Below, piece after piece: positions 1-35,229 of a stretch of DNA of 64,000 bases (within the stretch, counting starts at the first letter, position 1; each line of letters starts with the position of its first letter). The position numbers and the translations under genes were made by a program. Under the pieces are notes generated by a model, which ran no database searches, had not been told where the DNA came from, and worked only from the letters and a program-made list of their open reading frames with translations. Where the stretch lies: contig NW_022098069.1 of assembly GCF_002288925.2 (NCBI RefSeq), positions 84,352,755-84,416,754 of the forward strand. The letters are read 5' to 3'. This DNA is from Delphinapterus leucas. Taxonomy: Eukaryota; Chordata; Mammalia; Artiodactyla; Monodontidae.

Positions 1-526
1 CAAGGTCCCTTAGCCTCTGTGAACACAGCTTCCTCAGCCACATACGGGGGATGCTTAGCTTTATTACGTCACGGAGCTGCCGTGAGGACCTGCGAACAGC
101 AGGCATGGTGCACCCAGCACGGTGCTCTGCAGTGGGGCTGCCCCTGTGATGCCCGTCCTGGGTGCGTGCTGGCTCTGGACTGAATCCCAGCTGTCCCAGG
201 GTCAGACCTCAGAAAGGAACCGGGACCTTATTTCTTAATCCAGATGGAGATGATAATAGTACCCTCTCCCGCTTGGTCAGCGTCAGCTGGTGTCACTTTT
301 AATGCCCCAGCACCACCAGGAGTGTCCATGGGATGGGTGTCAGGAGAGGGGATGCTGGACCTCTGCCACAGAGGGTGCAGGTCCAGGGCATGGAGGCTGT
401 GAGCTCAGGGAAGGAGTGGGGCTTGGTACAGCCCTGGGGAGCCACAGCTGGCTTGAGAAGCAGGAGAGGAGCAGCTTGGTTGTAAAGGAATCAGCTCTGT
501 GCTTGCAGTCCTTATCTGGGTCACTT

Positions 527-24421
<23,895 letters not shown>

Positions 24422-24530
24422 GCCGTGGCCTCCGTCTGTCCCAGTGTCTCAGGGGGCTCGCTTCCTGGGAAATGCGGGCACGAGGGCAGGGGTCAAGTAG
24501 CAATAAATGTTTTTTGCCGAAACCTGGAGT
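24422..24530 (+). terminator. SH3TC1: SH3TC1 3' UTR and polyadenylation signal
   Basis: A canonical AATAAA lies at 24502-24507, about 80 nt after the stop, followed directly by the U/GU-rich TGTTTTTTG. That predicts cleavage around 24520-24530 and a very short 3' UTR. Confidence 0.8.
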
Positions 24531-24794
24531 CCTCAGGCTCCCCTCCCTGGGCTGCCTCCTGGGGAGTGTCTGGGGACTGGGCCCTGTCCCCGGGGGCCAC
24601 CCTGCTGCTGCATCCCGTCCTCGGGTATGAGCGGGCAGGACTGTGAGTCTAGCCGACCCAGGCCAGGTCCCCCCAGCCAGTCACTCACGGTGTGGCTTTG
24701 GGCAAGTCCTCCCCTCAAACCCCAGTTTCAGGTGGTGGGATTCCCTGGGCCTCTTCTCCCTTCCCTGGACCCTCACTGAATGTCCAGCATTGTG

Positions 24795-24965
24795 CTCTGT
24801 CTGCCTTTAATCCTCAAACCACCCTGTGAGGTCGGGACTGTTATATCTGTTTATAGTTGAAGAAACAGAGGCACAGAGAGGTTAGGTCTGTTGTCTGAAG
24901 TCACACAGCAGGTAGGTAGGGGCAGAGCTCCAGAGCCCAGCATAGTAACCACTGCACCACTCTGC
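24795..24965 (-). mobile_element. MIR SINE
   Basis: This is a well-preserved reverse MIR: TTTAATCCTCAAACCACCCT, then GAAACAGAGGCACAGAGAGG and GTCACACAGCAGGTAGGTAG. It lies just downstream of SH3TC1. Confidence 0.8.
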
Positions 24966-25358
24966 CAGCCTGCCCCATGTGATGTGTCCCATTAGGACCC
25001 AAGGGCGGGTACATGGCTCCATACCTCTCTACCCCAGTTCTGTGTCCTGAAAGTGATGGAGACAGGAGAAGGGGGTCCAAGTGCCCCCCACCTGGCTGTC
25101 CTCCTGCCCAGCCTGGCCAGTCCCACCTCCAGCCCGCCGTGGAGCCCCCTGCTGAGTGTATTAAAGGCTCACCTGGGCCATCTACCCCAGCCCTCCCCGC
25201 CCTCTCTCTCCCCTTCCCTCCCAGCAACCCGCCAAGGACCAGGAATCTAGGCAGGGTTGAAATCAGCTCCCTGACTTCCAGACAGGGTGCCAGGTTCAGA
25301 GGCCGTGGGCATCCCCAGTGGCTCTCACCCACTCCACAGCACTATTCCAAGCTTCTCT

Positions 25359-25488
25359 CTCTCTCTCTGTCTCTTTTTTTTTTGGCTGTGTGGCATATGG
25401 GGTCTTCGTTCCCCGATCAGGGATTGAACCCATGCCCCTGCGGTGGAAGCTTGGATTCTTAACCGCTGGACTAACCAGGGGAGTCCCG
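25359..25488 (-). mobile_element. CHR-1-like SINE (reverse)
   Basis: The text GGGATTGAACCCATGCCCCT and the ending CCAGGGGAGTCCC are present, with a T run on the left. AAGCTTCTCT occurs at 25349-25358 and 25489-25498 as a probable 10-bp target-site duplication. Confidence 0.8.
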
Positions 25489-25498
25489 AAGCTTCTCT

Positions 25499-25685
25499 TT
25501 TTGATGAGGTGAAATGCACGTAACATAAAAGTAACCATTTAAAGTGAACAATTCAGTGGCACTTAGGGCATTGGCAGGGCTGCGCAACCACCACTCTGTC
25601 TAGTTCCAAAACATTTTCGTGTCCCCAAAGAAATCTCCTGGACCGTGAAGCAGTCATTGTACTTCCCATCCTCCCCATTAACAGA
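25499..25685 (-). mobile_element. L1M-type LINE 3' fragment
   Basis: The text GTGAAATGCACGTAACATAA and AACAATTCAGTGGCACTTAG is the reverse of a common old L1M 3' end. Confidence 0.7.
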
Positions 25686-26334
25686 AAAAAACGGAGCCGG
25701 GAGAGGGGCTCCCGAGGCAGGAGCGCCCTGGTTTGGTTTTGCGCCCGGGATGCAGCGCCTGGAAGGCCCGGGGAAGGAGGGCAGGGGGGATCCATCATCC
25801 TTCCTCTGGTCCTGGGGTGGGTTGGGGAGCCCCAGAGCGGCCCCGCCACGCTGCAGGCCCCTCCCAGGCCTCCCCCACCAGGGGGCAGCAGAGAGCTTCC
25901 AGAACTGGCACCTCCTGGGGGAAGGAGCTGGTCCCAGCAGAACTGCCAACAAACCTTCTATCTCACCTTGACCTCAGCCTGCCTTCTCTGTGGGCTGGGC
26001 GGGTGTGGAAGGTAGGAGGAGGCCAGCTGTAATTGGAAACACGGAGGTGGGATGACCTGCGCTGGATGCAGCAGGAAGCCCCATCACAGTAACCCCAGGG
26101 ACACAGCTCTCTGAGGTCATGGGCCTGCAGCCTCGCCGCATGGGCTGGGGACGGTGGCCGGCTCACTCCTGGCCCACCACGTGCCTCGGAACCCGTGCCT
26201 TCCCTGACCTTCCACAAGCTGTCGTGCCCCTGCCCCTCCCGCCTGGGGTCCCGGCCCCCCACCCCAGGCCCCCCCTGGGGGCTCTGGCCTCCTGGGACCC
26301 CTTGCTCTCGGGTGGCAGACCTGGAGGTCCAGGC

Positions 26335-26550
26335 GAGGCTCGTTGTCCAACATCTGGGTTCAAATACCAGCTCCCCACTTAGAGGCTGTGGGCTTTGGGG
26401 TGAGAAAGTTTATTTCTCTGAGCCCCAGTTTGGTCGCAGCTAAAGCGAGGCTGATAATCCCTGCATCTGGGTTGAAGTGAGTATTCGAGAGGCAGAGGGC
26501 TCAGCGCAGTGCCAGGTCCAGGGCCAGTAGTGGCCTGTTTCCTATTAGCG
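26335..26550 (+). mobile_element. MIR SINE
   Basis: Forward MIR-like text: CTGGGTTCAAATACCAGCTC, then TCTCTGAGCCCCAGTTTGGT and GCTGATAATCCCTGCATCTG. Confidence 0.65.
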
Positions 26551-26559
26551 GTGCTTATT

Positions 26560-27890
26560 GCTACGGGAAGAGCTCCAGCAACCTCAGGCTGCAGAGTCCT
26601 GAACCAAAGTTTGAGTCACTCTGATCGAGTCGCTCAGCCTCTCAGACCCTCAGTCTCCTCTGCATCTGTGACCAAAACCAAACCCTACCTCAAGGTTCTG
26701 AGCATGAAGAGAAACTGTGTGCCTGCACACAGTAGGCACGCAGAACTGTGGCCAGCCCCCCGCTTGTGGCCAAGGCGAGAAGCAGGTGGCTGGAGGCCAG
26801 CGCGCGGCTGGCTTGGGCCCCCCAGGCCAACTGGGCTCCAATCCTTCTCTGTTCCTTTGGTGGCCGGGGCCCCGGGCAGCAAGGCCCCAATCTCCTCTTT
26901 CAGCAGAGTAGGCGTGAGATGGGCATGCGTCTGGCACACAGTAGGCACACAGCCCAGAAGCCCTGCTGCCCCAGTTTTAGAAACAGTGTCTCCACTGGGT
27001 CCATCCAGTCACCTTCTCACTCAGGTTCACTGTGCACCTACTGTGCACATGCTCAGTAACGACCGTGGGCCAGGCACAGGACTGAGCCATGGAAGCAGGG
27101 AGAAGTGGCCCCTCCTGGAGGAGTCCCCGGGGCTGGGGATAAAAATCGCGCTCCTTGTGGGGGGCGGTCGCTGAAGACTCTCCCACTCACTTTCCCAAAC
27201 AGAGAAGGAAAGCAACCTGCCCAGGGTCACACAGCACCCTTCCTGACTACGAGGCCCTAAAGCTCCCTGCCAGCATGCTGTCTCCACCCTTGGAGAACCA
27301 AGTCCAGGTTGGCCCCTAGCTTTGCATGAGGAAACTGAAGCTCAGAGAGGGAGAGTGACCATCTCAAGTATGTGCATATCTGTCATCTTCATCATCATGG
27401 TGGAGCCACAGCAACCCATCACCTCCGAATAAGGGGCGGGTGGGAGCTGCAAGGAGGTGGGTGTGTCTCGGCATGAAGCTGAATTCTCCAGCTGAGTTCT
27501 CAAGAGAAGGGGAAGCTTACCTCAGGGAGAAGGGAGCTCTCCATCAGCAGAGGGCTTCAAGCAGGCCACGGAAGGTCTTCCTCCTGAACGGAGGAGAGGT
27601 GGGTCTAGGCAGCTCTGAGAGTGTTCAGGGGATGTAAGATGCCCCTCGGACTAGGGTCTGCACCATCCGTGATCCCACCGCATTTTGGGGGAGTTGAGAG
27701 CAGTCAGCTTGTGCTTCCTTGGGTGCCCAGCGCCTGGCTGGGGAGGGGCTGTCAGTCACAGGCTGTGTAGGTGGTGGGACCTGTCGGCAGCCGGGTGGGG
27801 GTCAAGTCCAGGCTGTACCTCCCTCCAACCTGGTGTGACCTGAAGCACCCAGCAGAAGGCACCCTTCATGTCTCCTTCATATGCCAATGT
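26560..27890. other. Intergenic sequence, no gene recognised
   Basis: This stretch has scattered short MIR-like words (for example GTCACACAGCA near 27226 and GAAACTGAAGCTCAGAGAGG near 27331) but no complete element and no credible coding exon. The longest open frame (221 residues from 26509) has no recognisable family pattern. Confidence 0.5.
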
Positions 27891-27965
27891 GCTTTGAGCC
27901 TCATTTTTCTCATCTGTAAAAGGGGGTAACGTTCCTCGTCAGACTGTTAACAAGATTAACAACAG
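27890..27965 (+). mobile_element. MIR SINE fragment
   Basis: The forward MIR core GCCTCATTTTTCTCATCTGT is followed by AAAAGGGGGTAACGTTCCTC. Confidence 0.6.
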
Positions 27966-28059
27966 CATAAACACCTAGCATTTTCTCCCAGGTTTAAGGT
28001 CACCAGGGCTGATGTGAATGAAGATGATGACGTGTTTTCACCCAGAGGGAAGGTAGATT

Positions 28060-28137
28060 TCCATGACCAGGGGTGGAACCCGTGCCCCCTGCATTGGGAG
28101 TGCAGAGTCTCAACCACTGGACCGCCAGGGAAGTCCC
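28060..28137 (-). mobile_element. Truncated CHR-like SINE (reverse)
   Basis: Only the tRNA-related head is present: GTGGAACCCGTGCCCCCTGC and the end CCGCCAGGGAAGTCCC. The tail side is missing. Confidence 0.7.
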
Positions 28138-28239
28138 GAGGCAGAATTCTAAAAGGGCCAGTATAACCTGAGTGAAACAGGGAATGTGATGGGATCTCAC
28201 TCCCATAATTAGGTAATGAATGTGCAAAGGTGAAGACTT

Positions 28240-28735
28240 TGCAGGTGCAATTCAGGTCTCTAGTCAGCTGACTGTGAGTCACTCAAGCAGGAATCACCCT
28301 GGGTGAGCCTGACCTAATCAGGTGGGCCCTTTAGAAGAGGGCCCGGCCTTCCCTGCGGGGAGAGATTTGAAGCTGCAGAAACTCTCCTACAGGCTTGAAG
28401 AAGCAAACAGCCATGGAGTGAGATTCCTATAGAGGGGGCCACATGGCAAGAAGCTGAGTGGTCCCCGGCTGGTAGCCCTCAAGGGTATGGGGACCTCTGC
28501 CCTGCGACCACAGGGGACCGAATTTTGCCAACAACCACGTGGCTTTGAAGGGGCCCCTGATTCTCAGATGGGGTCACAGCCCAGCTGACACCTTGAATAC
28601 AGTCTGCTGAGACCCTGAGCAGAGATCTCTGCCGACTCCTGACCACAGAAAGTGTGAGATAATAAATGGATGTGCTTTTAACCACTACGTTTATGATTAT
28701 TTATTATGAGGCACAGATAACGAATACCAAGGCCA
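28240..28735 (+). mobile_element. MaLR/ERVL-type LTR-like remnant
   Basis: The 3' portion GAGACCCTGAGCAGAGATCT, then AAAGTGTGAGATAATAAATG and CACTACGTTTATG, followed by GATAACGAATACC, resembles the 3' end shared by MaLR-type LTRs. No coding remnant. Family assignment is tentative. Confidence 0.5.
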
Positions 28736-28744
28736 TGCCCCAGG

Positions 28745-30480
28745 TGTCCCTGCAGCCTGGAGCCCCACTTTGAAGGACCCACGTTCTGGCCTCCCCGCAG
28801 ACCTCCATCCTCACCCTCCCACAACCCACCTGCCCATGCTCTCCAGCCTCTACAAGTCCATGTGTGAGGCCTTGAAGTTCAGCTTCTGCACCAGGAGTAA
28901 AGGTGGGGGTGGGGGCCCCGGGTGTCAGGACCCCAGGCTCTCCGCCACCCTCCAGCACAGCTGCAGCCCCCGGGGCAGCCTGGGCTTCAGGGCCTCCCTC
29001 ATGGAGCAGAGAGCAATCTTCTGGGGTGGCCCTGGATCCATGGGCATGAGGGGCTCTGAGGGGCATCCCTCTCCCCCAGGCGCAGCCGCTTGTGGTGCAA
29101 GCATGGCCCCTGCTTGCCCATGACTGGGCTCAACAGGCCAGCCATCTCCCCCGGCCAGAACCAAAATTTCACAATCCCTGTGGCTTCGGGCTGGGTTTGC
29201 CCTGTGTCCCAGGAAGGGGAATGCAGGGTAGGGGCGTCTCCAGGAAACGGGGGCCGTCCCTCCGGGAACACACAGACAGGGTGGGCTCCACGTCTCTGAC
29301 GGCTCCGGGTGCCCCATCCTCAGGGTGAGGAGACCTCTCCAGGGACCTCTCAATCTGGGGAGGCCGTGAGGCTAGGGGAGGACGGGGCTGGGATTCCAGA
29401 GAAGTCAGAGGGAGGGAGAAACAGCTCTTGCAACACTGGTATCTCAGGCTCCTCCGGCAGGCTCGCCCCTCGGGGAGGGCAGCGCGAGTGGCAGGTCCCC
29501 TCACCAGGACTGGGACAGGCCCAGGATCAGGCCCCCTTCTCCCCTCCACCCCGTGGGGCAGCCCCTGCCTGCATCGCGCATCCCGCCGTGAGCCGGCTGC
29601 TACCCAGGCGGCCGGGCAGCCCCCTTGAGGCCAGCAGGCAGGACCCCGCAGAGCGCGGTCACGGCTGCACACCGCAGGCTTTGCTGTCCAGCACGAGCAG
29701 ACACGCCTGTTCCCGACATGGCCTGGATCCGGGAGCCGAGTGGGGGGATGGGCGGGCCTGGACGTCTGCTTTCCTGGACACGGCCAGAGGGCCCCGCCCG
29801 GGACGGGGTGACCGAGATGGAGAGGCCCCTGGGGACAGCCCTCTGTGTGCGGATGGGTCCTGGCTGGAAGGAGGCCAGGGCCTCCGTGAGCTCAGCTGCT
29901 CACCTCGTGGCCTTTCACAGGCCTTGATGTCTCACCCCAGTCCCCAACCGACAGAGCGAAGGAAGACCCCCAGAGCCACCGCAGCGGGTGCAGGAAACGC
30001 ATTGCGTGTTCTTTCACCCGACCCGCGATAAATCCTCTCAGCAAATAAGAAGCAGACCCCCTCGACCTGAGAACGATTTTCTACCATATTTAGTGGAGGC
30101 TAAGACGTGTTCCCCGTAAGTTCAAGGATGAGGCCAGGTGGCCTCCGCCACCACTTCTAGTCCATATCGCTTTGAAGGTCCCAGAAAATGTAGCAAACCA
30201 AGGAAAAAGAAATAGGCTTAAAGGTTGTTAAAGAAGAAACAAACGGCCATTATTCACCAATGGAAACTGTTTACACAGAAAACCCCGGGCGAGTCTCAGA
30301 CAGCTCTTAGGATTATTACGAAGCCAAGTTTCCTGGGAAAAGAGTGAACAAAAGTCAATTTCGTTCTTACAGACGTGAGTTAGGAAATGCCATTTGGAAA
30401 ATCATACAGTTCAGAATCCTTGCCCTATAAGATCCAATGGTTTATTACAAAGTTACTTCATGGATACAGGGTAGTATTGG
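28745..30480. other. GC-rich intergenic sequence, no gene recognised
   Basis: From about 28745 to 30050 the sequence is GC-rich and largely free of recognisable repeats; after 30050 it turns AT-rich. Long open frames (for example 240 residues from 29309) lack homology I can recognise and look compositional. Confidence 0.45.
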
Positions 30481-30724
30481 GACAGGGATAAAGAAATAAC
30501 TATGGAAAAAATCAAAAGCCTAGAATTGAACTACCCAGCACGTGGACACGTTATAAAGTGTGCAGATCTTCAGGGAGAAGTTAGATATTTGAGTTACCAC
30601 CTAAGGACACTGAGTTGCCCACCTATGAAATGCTATCCCTACCTCACAGCCGCCTCAAATACCCATTCCTGTCAGGTTAAAAACCAAAATATGGAAAGAA
30701 GAAATGATGTGAACTTCTTAAAAA

Positions 30725-30930
30725 AAAAAAGAAAAAGAATATTTTCATGAGCCAGGCTAAGGAAGAATGTCTCCAGCAAGACACAAAGAGCACAAGAGGA
30801 AAAGATTGATGTTTGTTTACCATTAAGGTTGTAAACCACTGTGCATGAAAAGACATCTCAGGGAAAAAAAAAAAAAAGCCACAAGCTTGGAGAAGATGTT
30901 TGCAATGCATGTATCCAGAGCAGTGGTAAC
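30725..30930 (+). mobile_element. L1 ORF2 3' fragment
   Basis: Forward L1-like text: GAAAAGACATCTCAGGGAAA and GGAGAAGATGTTTGCAATGC, a pattern typical of the 3' part of ORF2. Degraded. Confidence 0.5.
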
Positions 30931-30931
30931 A

Positions 30932-30932
<1 letters not shown>

Positions 30933-30974
<42 letters not shown>

Positions 30975-31080
30975 ATGTGTAATGCACATATATGTATATG
31001 CACGTGTATATAATACATAATAATATATAACTGTATACACATGTAACTGTATATAAAGATAGATAATCTCAAAACATCAT
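30933..31080. repeat. (TG)20 microsatellite with TA-rich extension
   Basis: An uninterrupted (TG)20 at 30933-30972 is followed by TA/CA-rich imperfect repeats to about 31080. Such pure dinucleotide runs are usually length-polymorphic. Confidence 0.9.
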
Positions 31081-31439
31081 ATATAACCAAACACACACAC
31101 ACAGAATCATTTTACATAAAGGGACAAACATAGAAGCAGACAAATTATGGAAGCAGAAAGCAAATTGGCCAATAGCGTTTGCAAAGCCTCAACCAGCAGT
31201 CCTGTCAATGAGCTCCAGCCAGTGAGATGCCCGCTCATCCCAGAGCACCGGAAGCACTGGTGAGCTCACGGACAGGGTAGTGTCTATACACTGCTCCTGA
31301 GATTAGGACAGGCACAGCCATTTCCAAGAGCAGTATGGCACCTTCATATACAGCAAACCTCATACGGGCCCCAGGGACACGTAGGATTGCACAGAAGTGG
31401 CTTCATGATGGTAAACGTGGCAGAAGGTAACGGACACAG

Positions 31440-31870
31440 TTCTTCCCTCCCCTCAAGAGGTGGAGTCTCCTTCCCGCACACTGAATCCTGATTGGTCAGG
31501 GGAGTGGCTTTGGCCAGCGGGCATTAGCACGTGGGATGCGAGCAGAGGCTTGAAAAGCGCTGTGCACGGGGGGCTTGGCTGCAATGACTTTCACGCGAGA
31601 GAGCTAAGCCTCCTGCAGAGCAAAAGGCCACAAGGAGGAGAACCCAGGTACCCTCATCGATCGCTATCCCCGTGAGCAGGGCCGTCCCAGATCGTGCGAT
31701 CATGCAGCTGCCCGCTGGCCACCGGGGCATGAGAGAGCTCAGCGGCCACCAGCCAGGCCGGCCCAGTCAGAGCTGCTCGGTGGCTCAGGGACGCCTGAGC
31801 TACATAAAAGCGTCATTGTATAGACCCACTAAGTGTTGAGATGGCTTGTTGCATTGCATCTGTCAGCAAA
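31440..31870 (+). mobile_element. Possible LTR-like remnant
   Basis: The right end CATAAAAGCGTCATTGTATA followed by CACTAAGTGTTGAGATGGCT resembles degraded 3' ends of mammalian LTRs. No other support, so low confidence. Confidence 0.3.
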
Positions 31871-31879
31871 AGTTGACAG

Positions 31880-32100
31880 ATACAATGAAAAACTGAAGAC
31901 TTCATCAACATCCAATGGGAGAATTAAGTGCATCCCGATCTGTGCACTGAGATGCCATCCAGCAGTGAAAGTGAAGGAATTAGGGCCATTATTAGATGAA
32001 TCTCATAAATACTGATTAAACGAGAAGAACAGATGACACACGCTGCACACAGTCTGACACCACGGATACGAGGTTTGTTATCTTGAAACGCTGGTTCAGG
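31880..32100 (+). mobile_element. L1 3' fragment
   Basis: The text ATTATTAGATGAATCTCATA followed by AATACTGATTAAACGAGAAG matches the usual L1 stretch coding for the region that ends ORF2 and the 3' UTR. Degraded. Confidence 0.5.
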
Positions 32101-32319
32101 TGGCGCAGATCCTCCCGTCCCGGCCAGTCTCCGGGGTTATGTCCTGCAGTCCAGAGCCTGTCCCTGCCCCGACGGCACCCCTCTCGCCCCCTCTCTCTGC
32201 CCCATCTGGACTCGGCAGTACCTGACATGGAGCAGGCTTTGTTTTTAATCCCAGAAGGGCTTGGCTTGGACGGTTCGGAGCAAGGGCTAAAGGGATGAAA
32301 ACAGTTTTACAATTACGAG

Positions 32320-32824
32320 CCTAGATTAACAGATGGGAAAAGGTACCACAAAAAGCAGTTCCCTACTAACTTTGGATTAGGGCACCACAGACCGATCAAA
32401 GTGACCGGAAGCCAGGACACTGACAACAGCAAATGCTGGTGAGAACGCGGAGCAGCAGGGACTCTCGCTCGCCGCTGGTGGGAACGCAGAATGGTGCAGC
32501 CACGTCGGAAGGCAGCGCCGCAGTCTCTTCCCAAACTACACATACCCTTAGAAACAGGCATAATCAGTTCATAGCGATTATCCTTAGTGACTGAAAGGGG
32601 CTCAAGGAATCTTCTGGGGTGCTGGTATTGTTAGGGGGCTTGACAAGGTGGCTGCTTATACGAATGCGTTTGTGAAAATTCATCAAACTGCCTTGCTCAC
32701 AATGTGTACACGTTTATGTATGAATGTTACAATTCCTAATAACTAAAATGTAAAAAAAAAAAAAGTAAATGTTAGACTTGATTGGACTATTCACGAGCCC
32801 AGTTTTAAAAAATAAAACGAAACA
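32320..32824 (+). mobile_element. L1M fragment, left part
   Basis: The text AATGCTGGTGAGAACGCGGA and GGTGGGAACGCAGAATGGTG is L1 ORF2 3' sequence. The element is split by a SINE at 32825 and resumes at 33039. Confidence 0.75.
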
Positions 32825-33027
32825 GGGCTTCCCTGGTGGCACAGTGGTTGCGAGTCCACCTGCCGATGCGGGGGACGCGGGTTCGTGCGCCGGTCCGGGA
32901 AGATCCCACGTGTCGCGGAGCAGCTGGGCCCGTGAGCCATGGCCGCTGAGCCTGCGCGTCCGGAGCCTGTGCTCCGCAACAGGAGAGGCCACAGCAGTGA
33001 GGGGCCCGCGTACCGCAAAAAAAACCA
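32825..33027 (+). mobile_element. Full-length CHR-2-like cetacean SINE
   Basis: It begins GGGCTTCCCTGGTGGCACAG, contains the tRNA-like B-box region GGGTTCGTGC and the body CATGGCCGCTGAGCCTGCGC, and ends CCGCAAAAAAAA. A perfect 11-bp duplication AAAACGAAACA flanks it (32814-32824 and 33028-33038). It inserted into an older L1. This element type is the strongest taxonomic hint to Cetacea. Confidence 0.93.
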
Positions 33028-33038
33028 AAAACGAAACA

Positions 33039-33745
33039 TACTCTTACTATTTGCTCCAGCAATCAAATGGAATTTACTCAAAGGAGCTGAAATCTTATAT
33101 CCCCACAGAAACCTGCAGATGCATGTTTATAGTAGCTTTATTCATAATTGGCAACACTTGGAACCCACCAAGATGTCCTTCAGTAGGTGATGGATAGATA
33201 AATAGCTACCAACCAGGGCTAAAAAGGGATGAGCTATCAAGCCACTAAAAAACATGGTGGTGGGGGGGGGGACCTTAAATGCATATGACTAAGTGACAGA
33301 AGCCCATCTGGAAAGGCTACAGACTGTATGATTCCAACTATAGGACATCTGGAAAAGGCAAAAACTGTAGAAACAGGAAAAAGTCCAGTGGTTGCCCAGG
33401 GGGGTGGGTGGAGGGATGAAGAGGCGGTGCATAGGAAGTTTTTAGGGCAATAATACTACTCTGTGTGATTCTGTAAGGATGGACACATGTCATTATACAT
33501 TTGTCCAAACCTATAGAGAGCACAACACCAAGAGTGAACTCCGACGTAAACTGTGGCCTTTGGACGATGACGATGTATCACTGTAGCTCAGTGACTGTGA
33601 CAAAGGTACCACCCTGGCGGGGATCCTGACGGTAGAGAGGCTGAGCATTCTGAGGGGGAGGAGGTATATGGGAACTCTCTGTGCCTTCCCCTCAATTTTT
33701 CCGTGAACCTAAAACTTCCCTTAAAATAAAGTCTTTTTTTAAAAA
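33039..33745 (+). mobile_element. L1M fragment, right part with 3' end
   Basis: It continues the L1 with GGAATTTACTCAAAGGAGCT, TCATAATTGGCAACACTTGG and CCAAGATGTCCTTCAGTAGG, and ends in an AATAAAGTC...TTTAAAAAA tail. No open frame of length. Confidence 0.8.
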
Positions 33746-34326
33746 ATCGGTCAAGGGTCCACTGAAGACAGACGGTGCGGCGGAGGTGCTGTGAATCAGA
33801 AGAGGGTGACGGTTCCGAGGAACGCCCCACGCCCTGCCCTCTGGAAACTGAAACCCATCAAACTCTCTTAGGGGAACTGGAGCAGGGGGGAGAGAGGAAG
33901 GTGGTCCATTGTGGCTCCCCACGGTGCAGCGGCCGTGGCTGGGGTGATAGCCAGTCAGAGGGCCCCGGACCCCAGTTCGGGGGCCAGGAAGTGCTAAGAG
34001 GCCCCCTGAGGGGTGTGAATGGAGTGGGGGGCTCATGTCAGGTGACCTGGGCAGGACCGTGGCCGCCAGCAGTGTGACATCCAGGACTGGGGTGTGGGTC
34101 TCCTCGGCAGCTGAGGTCCTCCCTGATGGCAGAGTCATCTAATAGCCCCCGAGAACTGAGGGGAAGGGGGAGATGCCTCTCCAGGTGGCCAAGTTCAGAT
34201 CCTAAGGCTGCCACATTTAAAGCCGAGAGTAACACGGTCATGGGAATGGAGCAAGCACGGTCACTGCCCTGAGTTTCTCGTTCATTGGTTCTAGGTGGGG
34301 ACCTGGCAACAGAATTGGTTAAAGCT

Positions 34327-34450
34327 GGGACTTCCCTGGCGATCCTGGTTCAGACTCTGCGCTTCCACTGCAGGGGGCCCAGTTTCGACCCCTGGCTGGG
34401 GAACTAAGATCCCGCATGTCACGCGCTGTGCAGCCAAAAAAAAAAAAAAA
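34327..34450 (+). mobile_element. CHR-1-like SINE
   Basis: It starts GGGACTTCCCTGGCGATCCT and ends CAGCCAAAAAA. The 14-bp AATTGGTTAAAGCT flanks it at 34313-34326 and 34451-34464, a perfect target-site duplication. Confidence 0.9.
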
Positions 34451-34792
34451 AATTGGTTAAAGCTCCCCGATGACTCTGAGAGCAGCCTGAGAGAGAACCT
34501 TGATCTTTTCAGCACTCAGGGCCATGACTCCCACATGGTGGGGTCTGCCCTCCCCACACCCATACCTTCCAGCTTTGCCAGGGCCCATAGGTGACTTGGG
34601 AGTGCTCCAAGCGTTGGTTCAAAGCAAGCCCTTCTCCTCTGCAGGCTTCCAGTGCAGGGTGGGCCCTTCTGGAAAAATGCAGGGGACAGGGCAGGGGCGC
34701 AAGGGAAACACACCAGGTGCACACAAGGATCTGGGCTGGTAGCCAGTCCTTCCTTTTAACTTTTCACTCGTTTATTCAGGTATAAGAACCTA

Positions 34793-35226
34793 TTAGTTTC
34801 CTGTGGCAGCTGTAACCAATGCCCACAAACTGGCTGGGTTAGAACAACAGAATTGTATGCTCTCAGTTCTGGAGGCCAGAAGTTTGAAATCCAGGGTCCG
34901 CAGGGCCCCCCTCCAAAGGCTCCAGGGCAGAATGGCTCCTTGCCTGTTCCAGCACCGCTGGTTGCTGGCCTTCCTTGGCTGTGGCCGCGTCACATCAGCC
35001 TCTTCAAGGGCAGCATCTTCACGTGACCCTGCTCCATCTTCACATCACCATTGGTCTACCTCCCTCCCATAAGGACACATGTGAATGCATGCAGGGTCAC
35101 CCAGATAAGCCAAGAGAATCCCCCATCTCAGGGTCCTCAATGTAACCACATTTGCCATATAAGGTCCCAGAGTCCAAGGTTAGGGAGTGAGCATTTTAGA
35201 GGGCACCATCCTGCTGCCCACAGCCA
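34793..35226 (-). mobile_element. MaLR-type (MLT1-like) LTR remnant
   Basis: Plus-strand landmarks of a reverse LTR: TTAGTTTCCTGTGGCAGCTG, TTCTGGAGGCCAGAAGTTTG, and towards the far end ATAAGGTCCCAGAGTCCAAG. Non-coding. Confidence 0.65.
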
Positions 35227-35229
35227 TCT

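Noticed and set aside
29309..30031. 240-residue open frame in the repeat-poor GC-rich block
   Set aside because: No recognisable family pattern and competing open frames in every other frame; I could not support a coding call.
32825..33027. tRNA gene suggested by A/B-box-like words in the SINEs
   Set aside because: The elements are SINEs with a tRNA-derived head, A-rich tails and target-site duplications; they do not fold as a full cloverleaf.
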